Origin: Desulfobacteraceae bacterium
Lineage (GTDB): Bacteria; Desulfobacterota; Desulfobacteria; Desulfobacterales; JAABTS01
Direction: 5' to 3'
Assembly (NCBI GenBank): GCA_011389735.1
Contig: JAABTS010000035.1
Span: 1-40,029 of the forward strand
DNA: 40,029 nt
Shown: one piece after another, positions 31,805 to 40,029 of the stretch
Position numbering within the stretch: the stretch's first letter is position 1
Layout of the letters: each line of letters begins with the position of its first letter
The notes under the pieces: model-generated
The model's database searches: none
What the model was told of the DNA's origin: nothing
The model's input: the letters and a program-made list of their open reading frames with translations, nothing else
Position numbers and translations under genes: made by a program

Positions 31805-32809
31805 CTAAATATCGGAATAATCCAGGAGTTCCTTAAAAAGAGGATTCGCCGCAATATCGGGTAGCTTTGTCAACAATTGATCCAGCTCCGTTTTATTCCG
31901 AAATTGCAGGCGTATAGTAAAATTGGGGCCTTCCATGTAAGGCGGCGGAATAATATCTACGCCTTTGTATTTCGGAAGCGTATCGAGGAGTGATTTGATT
32001 TGTTTTTCAGATCGGGTCAATTCAGGATACCGGCGCTGTCTCAGGTGCGTTCTCAGGAGCTTAATTTTTCGATTTCCGTCTTCCGAGGGATCGTTTAAAA
32101 CAGCTTGTATCGACGGGCCGGCCAGAATTTCGGTAATCGGGATGTCTTCCCGTGCGGATATTTCTTGAATCAGCGTCAGAATGTCGCGTTGCTTGTTCAG
32201 GCCCGGCCTGAGAGCGATAAAAATGTCCGCGACCGCTGTTCTGACGGGCTCCTTTATTCCCACCAGTTCCGAAGCCATGGCGATGGGGATGATTCCGCCG
32301 GCTACGGCGTTCCGGATAGGATCGGAAAGCCCTGAAAAGGATCGAAGCTTTTCGATCACCGCCTGATTATCAGGAAGACCAGATTTTCGGGCCAGATCGG
32401 CAAGGCTCGAAGGCCCGTCCGCAAATTTTCCAAAAAGATCGAGCGCGTTTGATATCTCGATGGGATTCAACGGCCCTTGAAAAATTTGCCCGGAAACGGC
32501 GATTTGAGCCGGAATTAGCGGGGGTGTTCCGCTCTCGACGATTCCGGCCGTGATTTCGGAATGCGCCGTTTCCATACACGCCCAAACCCTTCGAAAACCG
32601 CAGATAATTCGATAGAAATCCGGTTCGGAGGCAATCCGTTGCAAAATCGGCGGCTGAAGAAGGCCCACATCCCGGATGTTTTCCGCCAGAAAATCATACG
32701 ACTCGTTTGTATTGATCCGAAAGGATCTATCATTCGCTCTGATCCTCGAAAGAGAGACCGGCTCGTATCGAACGGAGAAAGCGGGCGTATGATTATTGGC
32801 GGACTTCAT
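31805..32809 (-). CDS. ParB-like nuclease-fold/partition-type protein
   Basis: A 334-residue soluble protein. The N-terminal part resembles ParB/Spo0J: LSRIRANDRSFRIN, NIRDVGLLQPPILQRI (about 45-60), and FYRIICGFRRVWAC (about 68-81), where GFRR matches the ParB GERR CTP-binding motif. A helical middle (about 130-200) with LADLARKSGLPDNQAVIEKLRSF and GIIPIAMASELVGI looks like the DNA-binding helices of ParB. The C-terminal third has no clear match. There is no parA nearby, and it starts 11 nt after the purC stop, so it is co-transcribed with purC rather than placed in a par locus. It may be a stand-alone ParB-family regulator; chromosome partition is not supported by context. Confidence 0.75.
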   Translation of the reverse strand: MKSANNHTPAFSVRYEPVSLSRIRANDRSFRINTNESYDFLAENIRDVGLLQPPILQRIASEPDFYRIICGFRRVWACMETAHSEITAGIVESGTPPLIPAQIAVSGQIFQGPLNPIEISNALDLFGKFADGPSSLADLARKSGLPDNQAVIEKLRSFSGLSDPIRNAVAGGIIPIAMASELVGIKEPVRTAVADIFIALRPGLNKQRDILTLIQEISAREDIPITEILAGPSIQAVLNDPSEDGNRKIKLLRTHLRQRRYPELTRSEKQIKSLLDTLPKYKGVDIIPPPYMEGPNFTIRLQFRNKTELDQLLTKLPDIAANPLFKELLDYSDI

Positions 32810-32820
32810 TGCTGAATCGA

Positions 32821-33714
32821 TTATTCGAGATCCCGGCCCGTCAGGACTTTATAGGCGTCCAAGTATTTACGCCGGGTATTTTCGATTATTTCGTCCGGTA
32901 GATTCGGGGCCGGCGCTTTTTTATTCCATTGAACCGATTCCAGGTAATCTCTGAGATATTGTTTGTCAAAGCTTTCCTGAGGGCCTCCCGGAGCATAACG
33001 GTCCACGGGCCAGAACCGGGACGAATCGGGGGTCAGGATTTCATCGATCAGGTAAATTTCGTCGTTGAGAATACCGAATTCGAATTTCGTATCAGCAATG
33101 ATGATCCCTTTTTCAAACGCGGCCTCAGCGCCTTTCCGGTATATTTCAAGGCTCAGGGAACGCACCTGTTCGGATCTTTCCCGCCCTATCCGGCGGCTCA
33201 TTTCTTCGAAATCGATATTGACGTCATGTTTCCCGGCCTCTTCTTTGGTGGATGGAGTGAAAATGGGTTCGGGAAGCTTATCGGATTCTTTCAGGCCTTT
33301 GGGCAGATTGACGCCGCACACGCTTCCGGATTCGAGATAGGATTTCCAGCCTGATCCGGAGATATAGCCTCTAACTACGCATTCAACCGGAAGAGGTTCG
33401 GTTTTGGCGACCAGCGTGCTCCGCCCCTCAAGCTGTTCCGCAAAAGGTTGAAGCTGCGCCGGAAATTCGGCTACTTCGCCGGTTACCACATGATTTTTAA
33501 CAATGGCGGACATCATGTCCATCCAGTATAGAGAGATTCTATTTAAAACGACGCCTTTATCCGGAACCGGATCAGGCATGATCACATCAAACGCTGAAAT
33601 CCTGTCCGTCGCCACCATTAGAAGGCGGTCGCCCAGATCGTACATATCTCTTACTTTTCCTTGCTTCAGCAAGGGAATGCTTTCTAAATTCGTTTTAAAA
33701 ACAGCCTTCTTCAT
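32821..33714 (-). CDS. purC: SAICAR synthetase
   Basis: A 297-residue enzyme (phosphoribosylaminoimidazole-succinocarboxamide synthase), which joins aspartate to CAIR with ATP in purine synthesis. The start at 33714 has AAGGAGC at 5 nt; the longer frame to 33834 would add 40 unsupported residues. Motifs: [33 protein letters not shown] (about 14-46), [23 protein letters not shown] (about 97-119), and [10 protein letters not shown] (about 207-216) with [14 protein letters not shown]. These are the longer, yeast-like form found in many delta-proteobacteria. The ParB-like gene follows after 11 nt. No other pur genes are in the window. Confidence 0.96.
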   Translation of the reverse strand: MKKAVFKTNLESIPLLKQGKVRDMYDLGDRLLMVATDRISAFDVIMPDPVPDKGVVLNRISLYWMDMMSAIVKNHVVTGEVAEFPAQLQPFAEQLEGRSTLVAKTEPLPVECVVRGYISGSGWKSYLESGSVCGVNLPKGLKESDKLPEPIFTPSTKEEAGKHDVNIDFEEMSRRIGRERSEQVRSLSLEIYRKGAEAAFEKGIIIADTKFEFGILNDEIYLIDEILTPDSSRFWPVDRYAPGGPQESFDKQYLRDYLESVQWNKKAPAPNLPDEIIENTRRKYLDAYKVLTGRDLE

Positions 33715-33845
33715 AAGCTCCTTTTCGTTTTCGTCCGATTTTGGATTTTTGATTTCGAAAGGCGGGATGAAAAATTCCGAAACGCGCGCCTCCGACCTGC
33801 AACCGATTGAAATGAAATATCCTGAAAAGTTCAATATGCATGGAA

Positions 33846-34232
33846 TCAGCGACCGGTTTCACCCTCGCACGATTCCAACAGTTGTTGTTCCTTGAAAAAA
33901 TCGATGTACTTTTTCAATAGCAGTTCGGCGTTTTCGTCAATATTGACGAACTGGACGCCTGTCTGATATGCGTTATCTTTACCCACGCCGCAGTGAACGA
34001 CTTTCCCTCGAACATCCACCAGTTCATCCCCAAGGGCCATGCTAAGGATTACATAATGATTGAATTCCATTTTAAAATGGGTTTCGAGCAGAATTCCGGA
34101 TTGCGATATATTCAAGGTCCTGCCCATGCCTTCGTTGACAAGAACATCGTTTTCGTCAACACACACATAGGAAAGATTGAGTGATTCGAATCGTTTATAC
34201 TGTCTTTTTTCACGGCCGTTCATATTTGCCAT
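33846..34232 (-). CDS. PilZ-domain protein
   Basis: A 128-residue single-domain PilZ protein, the usual c-di-GMP receptor. The loop [12 protein letters not shown] (about 7-18) provides the RxxxR ligand motif, and [13 protein letters not shown] (about 42-54) the N/DxSxxG motif; KVVHCGVG and [11 protein letters not shown] complete the beta barrel. It probably changes the behaviour of a partner in motility, surface polymer export or pilus function when c-di-GMP rises. It lies downstream of the DUF4388, MglA-like and repeat-helix genes on the same strand, but a 300-bp gap with repeats separates it from them, so co-transcription is uncertain. Confidence 0.9.
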   Translation of the reverse strand: MANMNGREKRQYKRFESLNLSYVCVDENDVLVNEGMGRTLNISQSGILLETHFKMEFNHYVILSMALGDELVDVRGKVVHCGVGKDNAYQTGVQFVNIDENAELLLKKYIDFFKEQQLLESCEGETGR

Positions 34233-34249
34233 GTTCTCCGATTTGTACA

Positions 34250-34356
34250 GGTTTTCAGAAATTACTTGAATTTTCGAATTTTATTCCTTGACAAAAATTT
34301 TAATAAGATTTCAAATGGTTATTAGCTATCCTAATCGGGATCGGGATCGAATTCAA
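34250..34356. repeat. Family A left arm plus GATCGG repeat track
   Basis: CAGGTTTTCAGAAATTACTT starts like family A. After TTCCTTGACAAAAATTTTAA comes a short (ATCGGG)2 track ending GGATCGAATTCAAGG. The same order of parts (A-like start, TTGACA phrase, TAATCC or TATCC, then (ATCGGG)2) recurs at 39.69-39.77 kb just before the four-helix-bundle gene. Confidence 0.6.
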
Positions 34357-34360
34357 GGGC

Positions 34361-34483
34361 TTGGTTCTAAGATCGGCCGGAGCGCCAGGGGAAGCCGGGG
34401 TTGCAAACCCCCTCTGAGCGGGTCTCTTGCTCTGAGCGGGTTTGTAACCCGCGACTTACGAAGCGCGGTCTCCGGCTTTGCCG
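34361..34483. repeat. Family C repeat
   Basis: TTGGTTCTAAGATCGGCCGG at the left, then GGGGTTGCAAACCCC and GCGGGTTTGTAACCCGC hairpins, then CTCCGGCTTTGCCGG. It lies between the PilZ gene and the DUF4388/cyclic-nucleotide gene and could end transcription of the latter. Confidence 0.75.
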
Positions 34484-34535
34484 GAAAAATCTCTTGTTTC
34501 CGGATATACGCTGGATTTCAGGGTGTTTCAAATTA

Positions 34536-35729
34536 TCATGCATTCTTACCGGTTTTTTCCTCTTTTGCTTTTCGCTGAAATTCACAGGCGGCGCGAGTCG
34601 TAAGGGAAATACACGTTCCAATATTTTCGATCAGATTGCGAAACAATGGGGATAGCTGATCGTATTCCTCCTGAATTTTGTCTTGATTCAACCGGACAAC
34701 ATCAAAGTCCGGAGTTGCGAAAACAGATGCATAATGAGGCTCGTGGCCAATGTCCAAAAAAGGAATGCGCCCGATGAAATCGTTTTTTCCAAGTTTCGCC
34801 AGTGGAACGTATCCGCTTTTTTCTTTTCGGATAATCGCCGCCTGTCCGTCTTTTATCAGATACAGATTCGCCTCTTTCTTCCCCTGCTTCATGACGGGCT
34901 TTTTGTCCTTGACGAATTTTTTATACTCATTTTTTCCCAGATAGATGTCAACCGCCATATCCGTCAACTGCATTCTCCGATTTTCAAGGCTTATAAGGAA
35001 GCTTTTGAATTCAGAGGACAGGTAGCCGAATTCCTGGGTAAGCCTCTGGCTGTCGAGTACTCCGAGCTGAACATTGTTCACGGCCACAACAGTGGCGTTT
35101 CTAATATTGGACTGGTAAGAAAAAGACCCGATACTGCCGATAAACGACCCGTTGCCTAAACGTAATATGGAAAGAGGGCCGGACGGGGTTTCCTTGACAA
35201 TATCCACATCGCCTTCAAGGATCGCCCATATCCAGCTTCCGTGGCTGTTTTCCTTGATAATGGTGAAGCCTTCCGAAAATTCCTCTTCGGCCACCACATA
35301 CATATAATCCACAAGAGGCCCGCGAATGACCGGAATATTGGAAGCAGCTTTCGCCGACGCCCCGGATTCTTTTTGCTCAAAAGAAACAGGCCCCAGTTTT
35401 TTCACTGCGCCTTCATCGATCATTCGAAGACCGTCCAGAATGATTTCCATTCTGTTTGCGTTGATGACTTTTTCGGCTTTAACGTCCTGTTCAGTGAATT
35501 CGAATTCGCCGTCCGTCCATCCAAAAAGAGCGTAAACAGCGTCCAGTCCCGTTTGGGACAGCGCTTTTCCGTTGATGATATTCCCCTTGTGAAAATAGAT
35601 GATCCCCGGCTCCTGAGCATAATCGCTGGTGATTTGAAGAACACCCGTGCCGCCGTTGGAACCGATGAGCTGTAATAATTCACCCAACCCCAGAAATCCG
35701 AAACACCCCGAAATATCCGCTTTATTCAT
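34536..35729 (-). CDS. DUF4388 and cyclic-nucleotide-binding-domain signalling protein
   Basis: A 397-residue soluble protein. Residues about 1-110 match the DUF4388 pattern (GFLGLGELLQLIGSNGGTGVLQI, PGIIYFHKGNIINGKALSQTGLDAVYALFGWTDGEFEF), common in Myxococcota and Desulfobacterota next to MglA-type GTPases. It is followed by two domains like cyclic-nucleotide-binding domains: about 140-235 (IIKENSHGSWIWAILEGDVDI, LGNGSFIGSIGSF) and about 270-375 (KQGKKEANLYLIKDGQAAIIR, LGKNDFIGRIPFLD). The usual phosphate-binding Arg is not obvious, so nucleotide binding may be lost. The gene starts 11 nt after the MglA-like gene. It likely works with that GTPase in cell polarity or surface signalling. Confidence 0.85.
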   Translation of the reverse strand: MNKADISGCFGFLGLGELLQLIGSNGGTGVLQITSDYAQEPGIIYFHKGNIINGKALSQTGLDAVYALFGWTDGEFEFTEQDVKAEKVINANRMEIILDGLRMIDEGAVKKLGPVSFEQKESGASAKAASNIPVIRGPLVDYMYVVAEEEFSEGFTIIKENSHGSWIWAILEGDVDIVKETPSGPLSILRLGNGSFIGSIGSFSYQSNIRNATVVAVNNVQLGVLDSQRLTQEFGYLSSEFKSFLISLENRRMQLTDMAVDIYLGKNEYKKFVKDKKPVMKQGKKEANLYLIKDGQAAIIRKEKSGYVPLAKLGKNDFIGRIPFLDIGHEPHYASVFATPDFDVVRLNQDKIQEEYDQLSPLFRNLIENIGTCISLTTRAACEFQRKAKEEKTGKNA

Positions 35730-35740
35730 ATCAGATTAAT

Positions 35741-36349
35741 TTACCAGCCCATCTGTTTTTTCAAGGATTGAAGCGTCAGTTTAATACACATTTTCAGGGT
35801 AGGCCCCACGCCTTCCCCTTTTACCGCGCTGGCCGGAAAAGAAGGCGCTTTAAGCTGGCGGTTTAAATCATGTTCCATTTGTTTCAATGGTAATATCGGT
35901 ATGTTCTGCTCCCCCAAATCCCTCTTGTTATGTTGAATGACCAGAGGAATTTTGGTGATGCTCAATCCATATTCTTTTAAATTTTGGTGGAGATCTTTAA
36001 GGGACAGGATATTTTTTTCTCTTCGAACCACCAGTGAATCCGCTACGAAAACAACGCCGTCAACTTCCCGCAAAACCATTTTCCGGGTGGAACTGTATTT
36101 CACCTGGCCGGGAACCGTGTACAAATGGACTCTTACGTCGTACCCTTTGATTTTCCCCAGTCCCATGGGAAGGAAGTCAAAAAAAAGCGTTCTGTCGCCC
36201 TCTGTTTGAGCCGAAACCATTTCTCCGGTCACTTGTTTTCTAAAAGACCGAAAAATATATTCCAGATTTGTGGTCTTGCCACATCGCCCAGGCCCGTAGT
36301 AAACAACTTTGACCTCAATTTCTCTTTGTTTTAAATTTATATTCGCCAT
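35741..36349 (-). CDS. MglA-like small Ras-type GTPase
   Basis: A 202-residue cytoplasmic GTPase. P-loop GPGRCGKTT (about 19-27), switch I region with TLFFDFLPM (about 54-62), switch II TVPGQVKYSSTRKMVLREVDGVVFVADS (about 78-105), where TVPGQ is the MglA hallmark, and the base-recognition motif HNKRDL (about 140-145). MglA proteins set the front-rear axis of gliding and pilus-driven cells. No MglB (roadblock) gene is adjacent. The DUF4388 protein gene follows after 11 nt and may supply the partner function. An operon with this order is a recurrent arrangement, but the role in this organism (motility or other polarity) is inferred. The mglA symbol is withheld because paralogues are common. Confidence 0.92.
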   Translation of the reverse strand: MANINLKQREIEVKVVYYGPGRCGKTTNLEYIFRSFRKQVTGEMVSAQTEGDRTLFFDFLPMGLGKIKGYDVRVHLYTVPGQVKYSSTRKMVLREVDGVVFVADSLVVRREKNILSLKDLHQNLKEYGLSITKIPLVIQHNKRDLGEQNIPILPLKQMEHDLNRQLKAPSFPASAVKGEGVGPTLKMCIKLTLQSLKKQMGW

Positions 36350-36548
36350 CTGGTTTTTAAACTTCCGTTATCATCACGATCGATGTTCAGAGGAATCGTG
36401 GGATTTGCATATTTTCCCGCCCCCGCCGTATTGTGGTTGAATATATGAAAATTTACAAGCCCAGCGGAAACCAACGCCTTTCAAATATTCAATTGCATTG
36501 TGGCGCCGGCTCAAAAAATAGTGCGTGTTACCCCGGCGCGGCCATGTA

Positions 36549-36648
36549 TCTTTTCGGAAATTATATTTCACAAGGCGATAGGCCCGGGCTCATAACTATT
36601 CGTATATCACGGGCCGACAACGCATTGAAATATAATTTTTTGAAGACT
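36549..36648. repeat. Family A palindrome, full copy abutting a stop codon
   Basis: TTTTCGGAAATTATATTTCA at the left pairs with TGAAATATAATTTTTTGAAG at the right, with GATAGGCCCGGGCTC and ACGGGCCGACAACGC in the middle. The right edge meets the stop codon of the gene at 36647-37726. The preceding 36350-36548 has no gene; 36480-36540 carries only vague A-like sequence. Confidence 0.8.
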
Positions 36649-37726
36649 ATATCGTCTTGATTCTAATGTCCAGACTGTAATCTCCCTGTTTTGGCCCGGA
36701 TTCAATTTTTGAACTCGCCGACACAATTCCTTTTCCCGTAAACATTGCAATCGGTGAATAAAATTGCAATTTATTCAGCTTGACGCCGGCTTTCAAGGTT
36801 TCTATCAAATGCTTGTCGTTGCTTGAAATCAGTAGATTGATCACGTTCCCCGACTGAAAGCTGACATCCAATTCAACCGTTTCGCCTTTTTGAGACCCTT
36901 CATCAAGAGTAATTTCAACCGATGAAATGTCAATTAAATCTTCCGCCGGTATACCGCCTTCCTCGTCCTCGTCCTCATCTTCATCCGTAAATTCCGGCTG
37001 CGGCTCCGGTTCGGGTTCCGATTGCACCTGGCCCGCGCTTTCAAGTTCCAGAGCATAAGCTTCGGGCATGGATATTCCGCCCGCTTCTTCTTCGTCCGGA
37101 ACAGGTTCGGCGGCAATTTCCTCCTCGACATGGGGCGCCGCCGGTTCCTCTTCCCGCTCAGGCGTCGGCAATACGATGTCCATCCCTTTTTTATCCAATA
37201 TGTCCTGAAGGAAAATTCTGAGTTTTTGCATTTGAGGAGCGTTGAACAGGTTGCCTGTCAACCATTCGTTATAAAGAGCCACGGCGTCATCGACCTTTTC
37301 CAGAACTTTATGGCATCGGATAATGTTTTTTGCGGCGTCCACTCTGATGTTTTCGATTTGAATCAGGGAATTGAATTCTTTAAGCGCTCGTTCGAACTGT
37401 CCGAATTTAGCAAGGGCGACAGCGCCCTCCAGAGCCTTTTTGTCCTCATCTTCCGCGAACGCAAATTTGTTCATTATTATATTCTGAACATTTTCAGGCA
37501 TTTCCACGGTGGTTGGAGCGCCTTCGATATGGTCGATTTCGGCTTTGATATCACGAATCTTTTTTGAAATATCGATCAGGATTTTTTTGTTTTTCAGAAG
37601 TTGTTGATTCTTCTTGATAATCTGCCCGGCTTTGGCGTAGTTTTGTTTCGCTTCGACCAAAAGCCCCTGTTTATGATAGATTTCCGCTTGCTGAATCAGC
37701 GATTTGATCTGTTCTTTTATATTCAT
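36647..37726 (-). CDS. Helical-repeat protein with acidic linker and C-terminal beta domain
   Basis: A 359-residue soluble protein. The start at 37726 (MNIKEQIK) follows GAGG; the frame from 37744 adds six residues without a site. Residues about 1-190 form TPR-like helices (AEIYHKQGLLVEAKQNYAKAG, ALEGAVALAKFGQFERALKEF, RCHKVLEKVDDAVALYNEWL). A long acidic, proline- and glutamate-rich linker (about 195-255, with DEDEDEDEE) leads to a beta-rich end domain (about 260-359) that could be PilZ-like, judged only by strand pattern. It lies upstream of the MglA-like gene on the same strand, so it may belong to that polarity/c-di-GMP set. I do not recognise a named family for the whole protein. Confidence 0.8.
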   Translation of the reverse strand: MNIKEQIKSLIQQAEIYHKQGLLVEAKQNYAKAGQIIKKNQQLLKNKKILIDISKKIRDIKAEIDHIEGAPTTVEMPENVQNIIMNKFAFAEDEDKKALEGAVALAKFGQFERALKEFNSLIQIENIRVDAAKNIIRCHKVLEKVDDAVALYNEWLTGNLFNAPQMQKLRIFLQDILDKKGMDIVLPTPEREEEPAAPHVEEEIAAEPVPDEEEAGGISMPEAYALELESAGQVQSEPEPEPQPEFTDEDEDEDEEGGIPAEDLIDISSVEITLDEGSQKGETVELDVSFQSGNVINLLISSNDKHLIETLKAGVKLNKLQFYSPIAMFTGKGIVSASSKIESGPKQGDYSLDIRIKTI

Positions 37727-37853
37727 CCGAAACCTCGTCTGCACTTCCGCCGCTAAGAGATCAATGGTTCAGTCCTGTTTTATGCACGATCATCCAAAGC
37801 ATTTACCCTATTTTGAGCCGTGATGTCAATAGCTGTCAATAATTGATAACTAC

Positions 37854-37953
37854 AGGCTTCCAGAAATCAAATTTCACTGTGTTGTCGGCCCGGGATATAC
37901 GAACAGTATTATCCCGGGCCTGCCGCCTTGTGAAATTTAATTTCTGAAAACCT
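37854..37953. repeat. Family A palindrome, best-preserved copy
   Basis: AGGCTTCCAGAAATCAAATT on the left and AATTTAATTTCTGAAAACCT on the right pair over about 44 bases, with GTCGGCCCGGGATA / TATCCCGGGCCTGCC near the centre. The whole element is about 100 bp and codes for nothing visible. Confidence 0.85.
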
Positions 37954-37956
37954 ATG

Positions 37957-38000
37957 CAGGCTTCCGGAAATCAAATTTCACTGTGTTGTCGGTCATTAGT
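37957..38000. repeat. Family A left arm, interrupted by a family B element
   Basis: AGGCTTCCGGAAATCAAATT then TCACTGTGTTGTCGG repeats the left arm of the preceding copy. A family B element begins at 38001, and a right arm of family A (CCTTGCGAAATTGAATTTTT) appears on the far side at about 38163-38187. Confidence 0.7.
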
Positions 38001-38118
38001 GACTGAACGAAAAGTCTCAAAATACGGCTCTAAGCGGGTTTGCAACCCGCGTCTACCTTCTCGCGGCAAACGGGGATTGCAAATCCCCTTAGAGCGTGAG
38101 GAGGTTTTCGTTCAGCCA
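38001..38118. mobile_element. Family B element, full copy
   Basis: Ends CTGAACGAAAA and TTTTCGTTCAG are perfectly inverted. Hairpins GCGGGTTTGCAACCCGC and GGGGATTGCAAATCCCC lie inside. It is in the opposite orientation to the 31689-31804 copy. It appears to lie within a family A copy, which would make B the younger insertion here. Confidence 0.8.
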
Positions 38119-38520
38119 ATCATTAAATATCCTCAGCGTCGCTGTGGAGTCCTTTCGGCCTACAGCCTTGCGAAATTGAATTTTTGAAACCGGATGTATT
38201 TCGATTCGATTTCTTTTTTGAAATTAATCCGATTTAATTTGAAAAAACAGCCGATCCCTGTTAAAGCTGTTTTTCGAAAGTCGATCTGAAGGTATTATTT
38301 CACAAAGTGGTTTAAAAAGTCAATGGCTTGAAGTCATTTCGCTTATATATGGACGGATTCCGGAGATTGATTGCATTTTGTCGCCTTCCCGTGAAACTTG
38401 ATTTCCGGAAGGCGATAGTTTTAGAACCACGATATGGAGGTGTTACAATGGATCGCGGGAATGTCGGATTAGAAATGAACTTGTTTCGAATTGAAAAATC
38501 CGGTGTTCCTTTTTAAAACC
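38119..38520. other. Leader region of the malate dehydrogenase gene with repeat relics
   Basis: It holds a family A right arm (about 38148-38190) and another relic near 38390-38413 (CGTGAAACTTGATTTCCGGA). A 62-codon frame at 38328 is unsupported. I cannot assign promoter boxes. Confidence 0.45.
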
Positions 38521-38535
38521 CTTTTCATAATCTAA

Positions 38536-39483
<948 letters not shown>

Positions 39484-39510
39484 AATCCCGCTAAGTGAAA
39501 AGGAATCATT

Positions 39511-39544
39511 CGGGGCCGGAACCTGATTATAGAAGCCGGCCCCG
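39511..39544 (+). terminator. Hairpin after malate dehydrogenase
   Basis: CGGGGCCGG (39511-39519) pairs perfectly with CCGGCCCCG (39536-39544), a 9-bp stem and 16-nt loop, 27 bp after the stop codon. No T-run follows, so termination may need a factor. Confidence 0.55.
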
Positions 39545-39577
39545 GAACAGCATCCGGAACAGGCCGGTTTGCATAAA

Positions 39578-39695
39578 CAGGTTTTCAGGAATTTAATTAT
39601 ACAAGTCGGTGGAGATCGGATAGTACTATTCTTGTATATCCCGGGTCGTATATTCCGGGTTGGCGACGGATTGAACTTTTTTCTGAAACCTACAG
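39578..39695. repeat. Family A palindrome, diverged full copy
   Basis: CAGGTTTTCAGGAATTTAAT at the left and ACTTTTTTCTGAAACCTACA at the right are inverted. The centre carries TATATCCCGGGTCG and an extra internal segment, making the copy about 118 bp. Confidence 0.75.
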
Positions 39696-39772
39696 GTTCC
39701 TGGAGTTTTCGAAAAATATTTCTTGACATAAATTTGCTTGGATAATCCAATTCGGGATCGGGATCGAGCAAT

Positions 39773-40029
39773 ATGGCGCTTGGACATGAAAAATTAGATG
39801 TATATCGCCTCTTAATGGAGTATATTGCATGGGTCTATAAAAAAGCCAATGATCTCGGATGAATTCATCGTCATGCTCGCGACCAATGGTTGTGTGCGAG
39901 TCAATCGATTCCATTGAATATTGCGGAAGGAAACGGCAAGTCAACAATTGCCGATCGACGTCGATATTTCGAAATTGCGCGCGGATCAGCATTGGAATGT
40001 GCTGCAATTCAGGACGTACTCGTGGTTGG
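39773..40029 (+). pseudogene. Four-helix-bundle protein (23S rRNA intervening-sequence type), in-frame stop, cut by window end
   Basis: The frame from ATG at 39773 reads MALGHEKLDVYRLLMEYIAW, then after a TGA at 39860-39862 continues in the same frame as IHRHARDQW, SIPLNIAEGNGK, DRRRYFEIARGSALECAAIQDVLV. This is the typical sequence of the four-helix-bundle family first found in spirochaete 23S rRNA intervening sequences. One stop codon between helix 1 and helix 2 breaks it, so it is a recent pseudogene or a base error. The 3' end lies outside the window. There is no good ribosome-binding site; an (ATCGGG)2 track ends 5 bp before the ATG. The function of the family is not established. Confidence 0.85.

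Noticed and set aside
31805-32809. Chromosome-partition locus and nearby origin
   Set aside because: No parA, no parS-like 16-bp sites and no dnaA or DnaA-box cluster were found around the ParB-like gene.
37954-38187. 77-codon frame reading RVCNPRLPSRGKRGLQIP
   Set aside because: This peptide is the translation of the family B twin hairpin and reappears at each copy.
39860-39862. TGA in the four-helix-bundle gene as a selenocysteine codon
   Set aside because: The family has no selenoprotein members I know of, the site is between helices, and no SECIS-like hairpin is visible after it.

Overview
The window looks like a chromosomal segment of an anaerobic, probably sulfur-metabolising bacterium of the Desulfobacterota (sulfate-reducer type). 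This is inferred from gene content only: many PAS/PocR sensors and sigma-54 activators, a soluble molybdopterin sulfur-type oxidoreductase with an NADPH/flavin partner, a TauE-type exporter, an MglA/DUF4388/PilZ cluster, and intergenic spaces crowded with palindromic repeats. No rRNA, tRNA, CRISPR array, prophage or intact insertion sequence was recognised.

Layout. 0.2-2.5 kb: a bifunctional penicillin-binding protein. 2.8-3.0 kb: a small protein like an antitoxin leader. 3.2-7.0 kb: a very large multi-PAS, PocR-containing hybrid histidine kinase. 7.3-8.5 kb: gene debris (a frameshifted AAA ATPase fragment) and repeats. 8.5-11.6 kb: two stand-alone PocR proteins and a MarR regulator, divergent from a bile acid:sodium symporter/ACR3-like carrier. 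11.7-14.3 kb: a Cys-rich PAS sigma-54 activator followed by a DUF4242-like protein and a thioredoxin behind a candidate sigma-54 promoter. 14.3-25.4 kb: the most interesting region. A minus-strand operon (molybdopterin oxidoreductase, 4Fe-4S subunit, NADPH:acceptor flavoprotein, small protein) faces a plus-strand set (TauE exporter, YidC/DUF106-like membrane protein, small membrane protein, histidine kinase, sigma-54 response regulator). The shared control region carries a consensus-perfect sigma-54 promoter towards the exporter, a weaker one towards the reductase, and perfect palindromes that could be activator sites.

26-31 kb: an orphan solute-binding protein, pyruvate kinase coupled to a NUDIX hydrolase, and the SppA protease. 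31.4-33.7 kb: a small hypothetical, a ParB-like protein and purC. 33.8-37.7 kb: PilZ, DUF4388 plus cyclic-nucleotide-binding, MglA-like GTPase and a repeat-helix protein, probably a polarity/surface-signalling set. 38.6-39.5 kb: malate dehydrogenase. 39.8 kb to the end: a four-helix-bundle (23S IVS-type) gene with an in-frame stop, cut by the window edge.

At least six dispersed repeat families are present (called A-F here). Family F has terminal inverted repeats and 8-bp target duplications, and one copy sits inside the reductase operon. Family B has a copy bracketed by an 11-bp direct repeat at a stop codon. Family A is a roughly 100-bp palindrome. All functional statements are from reading the sequence; no database search was run.
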